DNA from: Albula goreensis
Lineage: Eukaryota > Chordata > Actinopteri > Albuliformes > Albulidae
Direction: 5' to 3'
Length of the DNA stretch: 64,000 bases
NCBI GenBank assembly: GCA_022829145.1
Contig: CM040746.1
Location: 35,742,212-35,806,211, forward strand
Made by a program: the position numbers and the translations under genes. Position 1 is the stretch's first letter, and each line of letters starts with the position of its first letter. A model generated the notes under the pieces. It was given only the letters and a program-made list of their open reading frames with translations, ran no database searches and had not been told where the DNA came from. This document shows, one piece after another, positions 1 to 11,484 of this stretch.

Positions 1-135
<135 letters not shown>

Positions 136-197
136 GCATTTGTGCACCCACAATTCTTCTTTGTATGCTACATTTTGAACATCACATTACCCAGTTA

Positions 198-199
<2 letters not shown>

Positions 200-246
<47 letters not shown>
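200..246. repeat. (CA)n microsatellite
   Basis: Pure AC/CA repeat of 47 bp, only 65 bp from the TG array at the window start. The two arrays are complementary in sequence and so could pair as inverted repeats around a short unique spacer. Confidence 0.95.
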
Positions 247-249
<3 letters not shown>

Positions 250-2360
250 TAGTGAAGAAAAAATGTGACATCAGCGGTATGTGTCGTTCATTCAGATTAT
301 GTGCTGCCCTGATTTTTATGTTTATTATGTTATTTATTATTTTTGTATTTATTTATGTTTTTGCAGACATGTAAGGCAAATAGGGGACATCTGAACTGTT
401 CCTTTCACTCATTAGATCAGTACAAGCTTGTTCTTAAATTTTAGTTTCTGCTGAACTTGGTAGAACATGTGGAAATCAGAATTAGGGAAAAAGGTGATAG
501 TTGCTTAGACTGGGTAATGGAAATATCGTAGCACTGAAGTTATCAGAATGCAATCAAGTTCCCATGGGCTCTTTTTAAAGAACCAGCCTCTTAGCTTTAA
601 TCAAATTTGACTACGATCACCATCTTATCACTTTGATTTGAATTCATGATGACGATTGGCCTCTTCATCATATGAATATGATTAGATTTCTTACTAAACT
701 TATTTTGGAAAAAAAAAAACTGTCTCAATATGAGAAAATAATCATACTTAGTTACCATGTACCCTGAAAAGCAGCTGCTGCCAAACCATCCCCTCTGTGC
801 CCCATCTACCCCAGTCTCTCAGAAGAAAATTAAATAAGAACAACCTATCATTCACTTTTGGATTTAAAAAAAAATCCCCTCTAAATTAAACCCAGCTCCA
901 TGCCTGTTATCAATCAATCTGGCTCATGAAGCAAGAGGAGCTACATCTGTGTAGTTACCAGTTGTGAAACCGTTTGGCTTGTATGAATGAAGTTATCCCA
1001 AAATAGCTTCTGGATTAGTAAAATAAAAATCTGAAGAATGTCGGTTTTCTTTTTCATTTTTTCAATGAAACCTGGGAAAGTTGAAAGTGCTGGAGAATTG
1101 AAGAGAAAGACAACTCAGAATACTGACTCTCACCAGTATCACATGATTGTAAATATATATCTTGGGCAGATAGTTGCATTAAAGTTTCAGAAAAAAAAAT
1201 GAACCAAAGTTTCATTTCCATTCTTCAAAATTCAAGTATCCTTCAGCGTCTGCAAATATTCAAAAGTTCTGTAAGTATTCAAACATATTCCTGTTTGATT
1301 AAGAATACCTGGAAGCTGAGCTGACTACTGAACCAGGACTAGTCCTAATGAACTGGAAGTGGAGGGAGAATTACGACAATTGCTCCTCGAAGGCAGTTTC
1401 AAAAGAAAGAGTAGGAAAACGTCTACACAAATAGGATATGGAAAGTCTTCCATTCGCGTCACGTGATTCTTAACTTTAATCAAACATATTAAATTCACAT
1501 TTCCATTCCTTGGATATGACAGAGGGGTTCTCATGCAAAATGAATAACAAAGTAAAAAAAAAAAGAGAAAAAGTCTGTCCATTTCTGTGTTTGCATTTAG
1601 TCAAAACTGACAAGGACTGCTTGCATATCATCACAAGGTGTCTGCAATGGAAATTATAATAGATGTTATGGAATAATTGAAGCAAAGAATCTGTCATACT
1701 TCATTGAAAGTTGCTCACATTTAAAAAGAGCACGACAGAAGTCTGACTGAAGGCTCTGTCAGTCACACATGATGAGAAGGCCCACAAAGATGATTTTATA
1801 GTATAAGGAGATTTGCAGTATACAATCGGTATACTTTGGATAAACCCAGGTCAAATATGTATATGTAAATGTGTATCAATTGCATGTCAATACTTTTGTA
1901 TAAAACATTCCAAAGCACAGTGGTGACACATATAAGCTATTTTGAATGTTTGGATGTATTTGGGAATATGTTCAGGAATTATGTGAATGAATATGATGTC
2001 AAAATACTGAAAATTGTTGCCAAAAAAATAAAAATGATAATGCATGGTGTTTAGAAATACTCAAATATGCCAAGTGCCCTTGTTTAGAAAAGCATCCAAA
2101 GTCAAAACAGTGTTTCATGCAGTCCTTGCTAAATGTGCCTTACAAAATTAGCTATCTATTTTTATAGCAAGATATAATTCACCTGGAAAAAGGCTTCCCT
2201 TAAGAAAATATGCTTGTTGGATATTTCAGGGAAACAGCAAAGTCAGCAGGTTTTTGGATTCATAATTCAGAAACCAATATACCCCAAAGAAACCAGGTGA
2301 GGAAAGTTAAATGTAATTTAACACTTAAATTGATTAATTAAGTGCCACATAACACATTAA
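247..2360. other. AT-rich unique DNA, no gene seen
   Basis: About 2.1 kb of AT-rich sequence with short A and T homopolymers (near 711, 867 and 1190). The open frames are short and have no coding texture or splice context. I recognise no element here. Confidence 0.6.
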
Positions 2361-2361
2361 T

Positions 2362-2383
2362 AACAACAACAACAACAACAACC
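2362..2383. repeat. (AAC)n microsatellite
   Basis: Seven AAC triplets in a row. Confidence 0.9.
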
Positions 2384-2489
2384 TGTGACCGCGGCCTGGG
2401 ACTTCCTGGAAAATCTTACATTTTAATAAAATACATGTTCTTTATTTCGGTCAGTTAGCTCTAATAATTAGACACATAAATTCTGGTTG

Positions 2490-2740
2490 TGTTCAGCTGT
2501 GGGGGGTCTGACCTCATGCTGTGTGGGACACTGCCAATCATAAACAACCCCAGTAGGATTGTTTTACAGGAGCAGTTTGGAGAAGGAAAAAGCAAACCCT
2601 CAGGTAACAGGAAATCTAATAACCCATTCAAGGTGCAAGCCCCACTCCAGCCACAGCAAGAACACCATTGCTGTTGGGCCTTTGAGCAAGGCCCTTAACC
2701 CCACATTGCTCCCAGGGGGGATTGGCCCTTGGCTAACATA
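2490..2740 (+). repeat. Fish SINE-like interspersed repeat (degraded)
   Basis: The stretch at 2670-2712 reads 'ttgggcctttgagcaagg' followed by 'cccttaacccc' and 'ttgctcccagggg'. This block follows the tRNA-related head in a widespread fish SINE. The head itself is too eroded to show A and B boxes. The 69-aa and 60-aa frames here are parts of the repeat. The family is recalled from knowledge of fish genomes and was not checked against a repeat library. Confidence 0.5.
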
Positions 2741-2747
2741 ATCTACT

Positions 2748-2806
2748 GTACATTACATTATCATCATTTAGCTGATGCTTTTATCCAAAGCAGCTTACAG
2801 TAGATT
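2748..2806 (-). repeat. 3' tail of a fish tRNA-derived SINE, inverted
   Basis: The + strand reads 'acattacattat', then 'atttagctgatgctttta' and 'tccaaagcagcttac'. This is the reverse complement of the common fish SINE tail (GTAAGT-CGCT-GGATAA-AGC-TCTGCTAAAT). The same tail in sense orientation ends the element at 7.05-7.26 kb. Confidence 0.65.
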
Positions 2807-2813
2807 TCAAGAA

Positions 2814-3262
2814 AAGTTTCAAGTTTATTTGTCATGTGTAGGTTCACACAATGTTAATGGTACAATGAAATGTGTCGGACAAGAATCTGGTCAACTCAGC
2901 AATAAAAAAATACTAGCATTATATAAATTAGAAATAATAGAATCAAATAAAAATAAAATTAAATAAAGAGATAAGAAGAGGTTAAAATATAAATTAAGTA
3001 TGTGTATGATGCACATAAGTATAAGTAATTGTGTGCAAAGTGATGAGTGTTTACAGCATCACATTGGTAATTAGTATTATACATAGTAGTATATCACATT
3101 AGTATTGTAACAGTGCAACAGGGCAATCAGAGCAGACACACTTGGGCTGATATGGCATGAGGTACCATTTTAGTATTTAGAGTTCATAAGTCTGATGGCC
3201 TGCCGGTAGACCCATTCCCACCCTATGCCCCTTCTGTCTCTACTGTTTCTATACCTATTACC
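2814..3262 (+). repeat. Widespread fish interspersed repeat ('tacaatgaaatg' type)
   Basis: Starts with 'aagtttatttgtcatgtgta', followed by a 'ggtacaatgaaatgtgt' block, an A-rich middle, 'gcaacagggcaatcagagca', and then 'taagtctgatggcctgc' near 3186. These landmarks in this order occur in a repeat I know from many fish genomes. I cannot place it securely in a transposon class. The 63-aa frame inside it is not a gene. Confidence 0.55.
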
Positions 3263-3351
3263 TGTGTACTACTAATAATGCACAGTCCAATATACGGCAG
3301 GCAGGAAAGGGGGAAAACTCACTCGCTTAGCACCTTGGCTTTAACTCACAA

Positions 3352-3570
3352 TGGCTTTCTAGCACTTTTAAAGGTTCTTCATTTGTCCTGCAGGGGGAAC
3401 TCTTGAAGGTTCATCTTAGATACAGATATCTTTAAGGGGTTCTTTATATAACCCTCACAATAAGGTTCTACAGAGAACCTGTTAGTGAAAATCATATCAA
3501 AGAAGAACCTATAAGGGTTCCCCAGGCAGGGCAAGCAAAAAACCCTTTAGGGACCTTTTGCTTATTTTCT
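3352..3570. repeat. Degraded repeat rich in AAGGTTCTT / AGAACC words
   Basis: The words 'aaggttct', 'ggggttcttt', 'aaggttctac', 'agagaacct', 'aagaaccta' and 'agggttcc' recur in both orientations over about 200 bp. This fits a fish non-autonomous DNA transposon family built from inverted GGTTCT/AGAACC units. The ends are not sharply defined. Confidence 0.5.
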
Positions 3571-5210
3571 TAGAGTGCACCAGAGCCATGCATGATTCAT
3601 TAATTCAAAGATGCACATCTCAGGGTCTTTATTGCTCTGCTCTTTCCCTATCTGGTTCTTCTGAGCCATTTTACTTTGCTTTCACAAAGAATTGGATATC
3701 CCTCAAAGTTGGGTACGAGACCCAAAATGAGGCTTAAATTACTACTCTGACATTTTGGATATCAAGCTATATTGCCAACAGACGCAGAGGAGAGCCACAC
3801 AAATAAAACAATCATAATTTCTGTGCATGCTGTATGAGGGTTGTATCTTCAAGAGCAAAGCTAAGAGCATCAGCACAATGAATGGTAGTCTATGAGAAGT
3901 GCCAGGAATCATAAAGGAGAGAGAATATCAGCTATCAACTTCAAAGCTGGGTGGTCAGCACTCTGCATCTTGTACATGTATTACATATATAGATAAAAAC
4001 AAAACAACAAACGTTTTGTTGTTTTAAGAGGAGTTATTTTCAGAACCTTTTTTCAGCATATTTCATACATCAGATTGATAGACATGCCTAAAATGTCTTA
4101 GGTCGTGTGGGAAGAGTGAGAAGGCAGAAGTGGAAGTGTTACCAAACACAGGAAGTAGTTAGAATCTCACCTCACAAGGTTATTAGTAAAATTGGTAGAT
4201 ATATTTAGAAAATCAGTTTCTTTCAATTTCTATATTTGGTTTTGTACCTCTCCGTAGTCGGGCCGGCAGGCTTTCAGTCATTGTGCTCGCACACTGATTT
4301 TCAAATCCAGCCAAGGGCTGTGGCGACAGAGCAAGCACCACCAGAAGGAACTCTAATTTGGTTTATTCAGTGCATTTTTACAATAGGTAACTGCTGCTTA
4401 GAGGTGCCTTGGCCCACTACTCCACCTCCAACCATTAGTTACAATGCAGTTTTCTTTTTTTAACTCCTGGGCCAACAAGAGAAACAAGTAATTACCCTCT
4501 GCCTTCTTTATCTTTGTCCTCAAGTACCATCATCCCATTTGGATTTTGAGAGCGTGAAGGTCTCATTCACTCTGATAATTAATTCTAAAGCAATAGTGCA
4601 CATCAGACTCGGTGGCACAATCCAGTGTGTGTGAAAAAGCCATGACGTATGTGACCAAAGGCATAAAAAGCCATGGTTGATGTTTTCAGGTTTACTCTGT
4701 CGAAAGCAAAAAGGAAAACACAAAGGAAGTACAGACTGCAATCTGAAAGCAGAATGTTTTCAATTCTTGTGGGAATTAGCGTGAGTATGCTGTACGGTGA
4801 GGGAAAAAAAAAACATCTTCAACAATAATCTAATAAATGTCTTATATTTGGGCTGATTTCTCTGGAGATGTGTTTCTGTGGAAAGTAAAAGTTCTCTGAA
4901 AGGAAAGCCTGTCACTCTCATGAATGCATGCAGGAAACATGTATTAATGTGGCAGAAAATTGTGTCAGTGGAAACTTGAATTCATCATTGAAAAGGAAAA
5001 GAAAATATGTATAATGCATCTATTGATCGTCTGAAATGCCGGTAAGGTTTGTCTCATTCCACGGGAACAAGCGAGGTCAAAGAAATCTCATTTCTGTTCA
5101 TGAAAAAAATGTCACATTGTTTAAAAGTCTGGGTACAAAGGCGAAGAAACTGTTTGATGATTTGCTATTTGTTAAATAATACCTGTGATGATTTTAACAA
5201 AATGTTGTGC
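3571..5210. other. Unique DNA, no gene seen
   Basis: No exon-like or repeat-like structure was recognised apart from the short perfect hairpin at 4001-4025. The 75-aa frame at 4236 and the 73-aa reverse frame at 4520 have no supporting context. Confidence 0.55.
4001..4025. repeat. Perfect inverted repeat, 11-bp arms, 3-nt loop
   Basis: AAAACAACAAA (4001-4011), CGT, TTTGTTGTTTT (4015-4025). The arms are exact reverse complements. It may be chance in low-complexity DNA. Confidence 0.9.
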
Positions 5211-5212
5211 GG

Positions 5213-5279
5213 AGGGGGGGTGCTGCTGGTGGTGGGGGGGGCGGCGGTTGGGGGGGGATGCTGTTTTTTTTTTTTTTTT
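5213..5279 (+). repeat. G-run / poly-T tract with G-quadruplex potential
   Basis: Three runs of 7-8 G (5214-5220, 5234-5241, 5250-5257) are separated by short GC-rich linkers, followed by a T run of about 18. The long runs can be split to supply four or more G-tracts on the + strand, which would allow an intramolecular G-quadruplex. The 101-aa frame that crosses it is not credible. Confidence 0.8.
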
Positions 5280-6260
5280 TGGCCTTGTGTGCATCAGATC
5301 ATAGAGCAAACCCCTTGGGACTCCCAGTATTTGTGTAGGTCACACAAACAGTAGGGACTTAAATTCTTACCTGATACATTGAGTTGCTCACCAATAACTT
5401 TTACATGGTACATCGGTGCAGGTTATAGACACAGGATCCAGTTTGTTTTTTTAACCCCTCATGATTGGTGGATAGATGGTTTCACAATAAAACTTGCGAG
5501 CTGACTCAATCATGACTCAAGAGAGGCAATTAAAAATTTGACACTCTGTAAGTGTGACAAGTGCTGGGAACTGCGTCCGATTTATTTCTGCAAACAAATG
5601 TGAGTGGGACATGCATAAAAATATATAACACAATTTGGCATCGGCAGTCTGAGAGTGTCTTCTGCTTCGTGTATTTGATTTCTTTGTACAAAAACATCAC
5701 TGGCACCTCTCACCTTGATTGCCAGACAAGCTGCCCCCCATTCAAGAGCTGTGGGATCTCCACCATGGGATTTCAGACTAAGGCAGTTTCAGATATATGT
5801 TGTTCTCAATGTACCATGATGCAAAAAAAAACAATATTTTATAACTTAGCTGCTCATTTCATGTAACTTTTTCATTATATAATTTGCTGGATATCATATT
5901 TTCGACTGTATGGTGAGTGTTCAAGTGCATTGTGTAACTGGGAATGAATTTCCATCGCGTTCGGCTGTTAAAATAGCAAATGCAACACATGGAAGGTGCT
6001 AATGGGCAGGGTGCTAAAAATAGTGAAGGTGCAAAACAGGGAAGGTAATAGATTTACAATTAAAGTAAATGATCCTGTGTGCTAACTCTAAATTGCAGAA
6101 CTGTAGCATTGTGTAGGTTGCTGCTGGAAATTCATTGTGTAATTGTTCTGTAAATTTTTTGTACAAATTCAGAAAATTGATACATATGTTCCAATACTTG
6201 CTATTCAAATGAAAATAGAATTGCTTGGGCTAAACCGAAATCGTTATTCACATCGTTCCC
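5280..6260. other. AT-rich unique DNA, no gene seen
   Basis: The 101-aa frame at 5561-5866 has biased AT-rich codons, no flanking splice sites of note and no recognisable motif, so I do not call it. Nothing else was recognised. Confidence 0.5.
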
Positions 6261-6264
6261 CCAG

Positions 6265-6650
6265 GATCGGGTTGAGAGATGGCTGAGGGCAGCGGGGGTG
6301 GCTGTGGAGAGAGGAGTGCGGCTCTCAGAGAGAGAGTGAGACATGAAAGCAGCAGAGCCTGTCAGGATGGTTTACCTGTGTACCCCAGCCCCCGGGGTGC
6401 TGTATGCAGCAGGTTCGGCCGGAGGGGAGACGGTCGCATTGCTGCAGGATCAGGCACAGGCAGGGTGTTCCTGAAGCCGGCAGCCCTCCCCCTCTCTCTC
6501 CCCGGGAGCGGCTGTTTGCTCATGCAGTCCTCCTCTGTTCTCTCACCTCTTTCCGCTGCCCTTACCACACTCGCGCTTTGCTCTCCCCTTTGAGGGAAAA
6601 CAAGGAAAGAGGAGAACCATCGGTCGGTTTTTGCCCTTGAGGTGGAGGTC
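6265..6650. promoter_or_regulatory. GC- and CpG-rich patch, possible small CpG island or exon
   Basis: GC content rises sharply against the AT-rich surroundings, and about a dozen CpG dinucleotides are concentrated here (for example in 'ggttcggccggaggggagacg'). A 104-aa + strand frame opens at 6279 with MAEGSGGGCGERSAALRERV. A 'cgttcccccag' acceptor-like site lies just before it at 6254-6264. The frame is Ser/Leu/Pro-rich and its second half is low-complexity, so it could equally be an untranslated or promoter-type island. I recognise no protein domain. The patch at 6860-6985 continues the character. Confidence 0.35.
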
Positions 6651-6859
6651 TACTCATGCATACTGTATATCTTTTGTATTTTTTTATTTTTTTTTTTCCA
6701 GTGGACACTTTCCTGACAGAGACTTGTTTTAGGACTATTAGACACAATGCAGTTTGTGTACCCTTTGCATCAACTCATTCAAACAACCAGTATAGTGAAC
6801 AGAATATTATAGAAAAGTGCATTTAATAACATCACATGAACAACAACATATTAGTAGAT

Positions 6860-6985
6860 ATGCAGCCCTTCGAGCAGCGCAGGGGGAGAAGAGACAGCTT
6901 GTCATGGCCGCGCTCAGGCTATTGGTCTGTGGGGGGTTGGTGATGTCCGGATAAAGCAAGTTTCCTGCGCTGGTATTTTGTATTG
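6860..6985. promoter_or_regulatory. Second CpG-containing patch with CCAAT-type box
   Basis: Contains 'gagcagcgcagg', 'atggccgcgctcagg' and 'ctattggtc' (an inverted CCAAT box), then 'tttcctgcgctgg'. It lies 200 bp beyond the CpG-rich patch at 6.3-6.65 kb. The promoter reading is inference. Confidence 0.25.
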
Positions 6986-7048
6986 CGCTTCAGGGACACT
7001 ATATCTGCAATTAGAGGGAAAGGGGCAAAGTGTGACACAAGACACATG

Positions 7049-7265
7049 GGGAGCAGTGTGGTGTGATGGTTAATGAGCTGCTACCATAACCCAAAGGTTT
7101 TAAGGTTTATCCCCAGGCGTGATCTCCCCCCCATATATTTAAGCAGGACACACTTAACCTGAATTATTCACGTAAATATCCATCTGTTTATACAGTATGT
7201 GTGACACGTTAAAGGTAAACTAAGGTAAGTCACCCTGGATACAATGCTATGCTGAGCATGTGTAT
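7049..7265 (+). repeat. Fish tRNA-derived SINE, near full length
   Basis: The head reads 'gagcagtgtggtgtgatggt', then 'taatgagctg' and 'taacccaaaggttttaagg', then a decayed B box ('ggtttatcccc'). The middle has 'cttaacctgaatta' and 'atccatctgtttatacagta'. The tail 'gtaagtcaccctggata' ends in 'atgctgagcatg'. Order and spacing match the common fish SINE. There is about 20-30% drift from what I remember of the consensus, so it is old. Confidence 0.75.
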
Positions 7266-7269
7266 TTAA

Positions 7270-8289
7270 GTGTGAAGTACAATAAGCCTCGGATCTAAAG
7301 CTTATCCTCTAAAGAGTGTCAATGCAGGAAATGATCCTTTTCAAATAAATCAGTCTGTTCCTTATCCTTGTGATTCATCTGAAGACCCTATTCTTTACTG
7401 CATCAAGTTATACTGAGGTTAAGTGTGTGTAACCTCTTACACAATATCCAGTTCAACTGTAAGTTTCAGAGTAAGTTTTAACTTTTTAAAGTTATTCTCA
7501 TGACGTTGTTACCTCTAAAGGTGGCATTTAATATACACCTTAGAAGCCACAGTGGACGTCCACTTGTGACAATAAATTTGCTCTTTGTTCTTAGGTTAGA
7601 GGAGATCGTTTCTGAAAATCAGCGATGTAAATGAAAGCAGAGCATCACTCCCTTTTGTGGTGAGGCTGGGTTTTAGTGGAGCGGCACAATGTGTTCGTGT
7701 AAAAGGTTGGCACTTTGAAAAACATTCTGCGCTGGAAGCATTGTTGATAAATTCTGCTTTGAAAACAGCGAGAATACTCAAGATTAAAACCATATCTTCA
7801 CATTGTGTGATCCTTTTGTCTGCCCAAGGTTTTTTCGCTCGGGCGCTTATCTGAAAGACAGCCTTATCCATCTTGTCTCATCTTCACAAATAAACTGCTG
7901 TTCCTCAATATGAAATAATCGCGCATGAATCCCGGATGTTATATCTCTTTTGGAGTCTTTCAGAACATGCACTTTCACAGAGCTGGATGAAGCTCAATAC
8001 ATGAGTCCTTATTTACCTTATGACTCAATGCAAGTTTTATTTTTCCTTCACAAATACAGTTCTTGAAGTTCAGTAATAACTGAAATCAATTATGAAATTC
8101 TGTGTATGAAAAAAAAGATCATACACATGCATTTGGAAGTCATGGTTAAGGACATACTGACTAATTTCAGGTCATAAAGTGAGAACGCTTTTGATGACTG
8201 TGTTGCAAACTACAATTGGTTTCAGTACACCATGCATAATTGAGACAAAGGAAAAGAGACATTATTTCATGCAATATTATTATTTTTTT

Positions 8290-8290
<1 letters not shown>
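7270..8290. other. Unique DNA, no gene seen
   Basis: A 91-aa reverse frame (7596-7871) and its + strand shadow (7657-7854) overlap a mildly GC-balanced stretch at 7590-7860. Neither has recognisable motifs or clear splice sites. The stretch could be a conserved non-coding element. Confidence 0.4.

Positions 8291-8291
<1 letters not shown>

Positions 8292-8379
<88 letters not shown>
8292..8379. repeat. (TA)n microsatellite
   Basis: About 88 bp of pure TA, self-complementary and able to extrude as a cruciform. The YIYI frames across it are repeat products. Confidence 0.97.
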
Positions 8380-8382
<3 letters not shown>

Positions 8383-9137
8383 TATTCTCTCATATACATA
8401 TATATACAAATATATATTTAGTAAGGCAATGGGTATAATTGATGTTAAAACATAAATCATAAAAGTTAAGGTTATTTTGTTTTTTTCCTGGTTCATGTTG
8501 ACACGGGAAATAAAATAAAATAAAAAAAAATACACTTAGCTATAAGTAAGGGGGAAATAGACAGAAGTGGAAAGAAGTGCTGTATGCGGCTAGCCTTGTC
8601 CATGCTTACTGTGAGCTCAGAGTTTCGCTGCAAACAAACAAAAAATAAAAGCATTTCAGAGACAGGGGAAAATTAAAGTTACCAAACGAACACGGAGTTC
8701 ACGTCGTGCGTTTCTTGAAGAGGGTAACATCTGTATGCATTCTCAGTTAGTAATGGTTCATTTGATGGGGCTAGAGCAGTTGGGCAGTATTGAAAAGGTT
8801 TTTTTTTTTTTTTTTTTTTATGTATCTGGTTCTCGTCTGGAGTTGGGAAGTCATAACAGTTTTTGCCATATGACATCCAAGTGCTGGAAAAATTGCGGCA
8901 GAATGTGCTGTCTGCGACTGTGTGTAGGGCAGCCATGATGGGCACAGTCTGTTGAGTGAAAACTGCACTGAAAAGAATCTTAAAATAGACATGTGCCTTC
9001 AGAGGATGCTGTCAGCTGCTGTTACAGATCCTCCTAAAGGGCTCATATGAATTTGTCATGATCATGTGTTTGAAGTGTGTTTTGCAGTACATGGATTCCG
9101 TAGCAGTTATGTTATGAAATATTAAGTACAACAACAG

Positions 9138-9138
9138 C

Positions 9139-9174
<36 letters not shown>
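9138..9174. repeat. (AAT)n microsatellite
   Basis: Twelve ATA/AAT triplets in a row. Confidence 0.95.
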
Positions 9175-9175
<1 letters not shown>

Positions 9176-9475
9176 CATTAGAAAGTAGCATTGACCACTA
9201 CCACCACTATCAATGGCTGCAAGTGAATGTCTGCTTGTGGCTGATGGGGTTGTTTCCTGTATTCTTATTTCCTATTATTGTTGACTATGTACTTCTGCTG
9301 TTTTTTCTGGAGCTCAGCGTGAATACCTCTCTTACTTATGTTCACTTATGACTGATGAGGCAGGGCTTGGCCTGGGGTGGAGGAAGTGATGTCATTGAGC
9401 GCTGTGCCTCTGTTGTCCCTGGCTAACCCAGCCATTAGTCACTGGGTGAAGAGCCTCATAGTGTTCTCTCCTGAA

Positions 9476-9665
9476 GCATTTATTAAACATGTTCATTAGA
9501 ACGATTCTCACAGATTACAGTCTTACACACCATTCATTTATACAGCTGGAGACTCAGCTGAGGTGTTCTGCTCAAGGGTACAACAGAAATGTCCTTCCTG
9601 GGAAGCTAACCTGCAACCTCCAGCTCCCTAACTACAAGACTTCACTGCTGCCTGCTCCACATCAA
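9476..9665 (-). repeat. Fish tRNA-derived SINE, inverted copy
   Basis: Read on the minus strand: 'gcagtgaagtcttgtagtta', 'gggagctgg', 'ggttgcaggtt' (decayed B box), 'tgttgtacccttgagca', 'agctgtataaatga' and a decayed tail ending in 'aataaatgc'. It is the same family as 7049-7265, in opposite orientation. The 105-aa + strand frame over it is not a gene. Confidence 0.7.
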
Positions 9666-9666
9666 C

Positions 9667-9990
9667 CCACTGGACTCTGTACAAGAATCACCACCCCACT
9701 GTTCTATTTCCTAGAAACTTCACGATCTCCTCGTCCCACCATGACAGTGAGCTCTGGGGCCAGAGCAGCCCTGATGTGCCGAATTCAGGGACTTTTCTGT
9801 CACTGACCTGCCTCTAAATTCTCCCTTACTCAGCCCCAGGAGGGCTTTTCCAGTATGGAGCTGGAGGGGCCAGGGGGCCAGCAAGCGGCCCCCCTTTAAA
9901 GCACCTCTGCCTGGCCAGGCCCGGGGAGGCAACCCCACAGAAGCATGCCAGGAGGGGATCTAGCATAGCACATGAGTTTGGCCCCATTGT
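9667..9990. other. GC-rich stretch of unknown nature
   Basis: A local GC-rich segment ('gccaggggg', 'ggcccggggagg') directly after the inverted SINE. A 72-aa reverse frame (9720-9938, MGLPPRAWPGRGALKGGRLL...) is proline/arginine-rich and looks compositional. I do not recognise the segment. Confidence 0.35.
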
Positions 9991-10499
9991 TTGCCCTGGG
10001 AGAACATTGTGCGTGATGGAGATGAAATACAGATGGCGTTGAAACAGATCACAGATGAGACGCAGAGACTGTAGCTCGATTGATTTTTTGTGAGTCAGAT
10101 TTATGTATTTACTATATAATTGTGTTGTTTTTTATTATTTTAAATAATTCATTATATAGTATATCTTTCCCCCTGTGGTACTTTGTTCCAGTTTATGAAT
10201 GCTCATGTGAAAACAAGACTTTAAGAAGGTTGAATCTGTTTGAGAAGTTTTATCCAGATAAATTACCTTTTGACTTTTGTGGTAACTGTTTAGAAAAACA
10301 AGACATTGTTTTATGACATGTGAGTAAGCAATCAGGAAAGAAAACTGTAATTAGCATGTCATCCAGAATATGGATGGGTAATACAAGCAGCTCAGAGTTT
10401 CTCGGATTTTTTTTTTTTTTTTTTTTTTGTGAGAAGCATTGAGAGCACACTATGACGTGAAGACATTTCCTAAAAATGCACAACATTAAAGCATTTTAA

Positions 10500-10690
10500 T
10501 CCATGACGCATGAGGGAAGGGTGGGTCGTCCCTCAGCACCTCGGCCTACATCCGTAATTGTAGCTATTCTCAAATTGAAGGTATTAAAGAGGCCTGATGC
10601 AAATTACAGTCTAATCAGATTTATCAAATCTATAGCAATGACCTGTGGGATGATTGCATATTATTGTTCAAGACACTTCAAAAAAGGAAT
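10500..10690. promoter_or_regulatory. Candidate conserved non-coding element
   Basis: Balanced, non-repetitive sequence after AT-rich filler. It has homeodomain/POU-like words ('ccgtaattgtag', 'gatgcaaattac', 'ctaatcagattt', 'gattgcatatta'), the usual texture of vertebrate developmental enhancers. The judgement rests on texture only. Confidence 0.25.
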
Positions 10691-11119
10691 ACATTTTGCA
10701 TGAAGCAAAGGAGAATTGTAACAATCACATGGTTGTTATTCTTTTATTTTTTTTTAAGGAGACATGATGAGCAAAAAATAAAAATAAATTCTTTACTAGT
10801 CAGTCTTTAAAGTTTATTTCAATATATATAAATTATTTTCATTATTGTTATTATTCATCATAGTTATGTTTATCTTTCACATCTCGCATGTTTTCCCTCA
10901 TCTATAATTTATCTGTTTGCATCAATTAATTGCATAATTAATGTACAGTATGGAAATATGCAATTGATTAAGAAAGAATAAAATATTCATAGTAATAAAA
11001 TCAATCGTATAATTTGTGGATTTACCAAAAAGCATTGTCGGTTATGTCCATTTCACGATAGTACGTTACTGGATTTGAATTTCTCATATTGAAAATTGCC
11101 GTTGGCTAGCATTTTTGAA

Positions 11120-11480
11120 AATGAAAACTGATGATGACAGCGAATGGAACACATGGCACAGTGCCATATCTGACCAAAAATAACTGCAGTAGCACTTTAC
11201 GTGCACATTACATTCTGTCGACTTTTAATGCATACCAGGCCATCTTGGGATTACTTCCTTGGCTATCATGATAAAGCTCCAAATCCTAAACTCCGGATGG
11301 CATGACCAAATGGATCTTGTTAAATCCTTCGGGCTTTGTTTAAAATCCAACTCCAAATGTCATTGTTATATCAACATGTTGGTGGTATTAGTTGAGGTTA
11401 TAGTCATGCATAAATTGCTCGCAATAACTTGACAAGCTTGGCAACAGGATATCAACGTCTCCAACAGGGAGGATCTAGGA
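11120..11480. promoter_or_regulatory. Candidate conserved non-coding element
   Basis: About 360 bp without simple repeats or coding frames, in otherwise AT-rich filler. It contains 'cactttacgtgcacatt', 'cttttaatgcatacc', 'gtcatgcataaattgctcg' and 'caagcttggcaacagg'. Its texture is like vertebrate enhancers, and no TE signature was seen. Confidence 0.3.
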
Positions 11481-11484
11481 ATGG

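Noticed and set aside
9720-9938. Proline/arginine-rich 72-aa reverse frame
   Set aside because: The GC-rich composition explains the residues, and it starts beside an inverted SINE. No homologue recognised.
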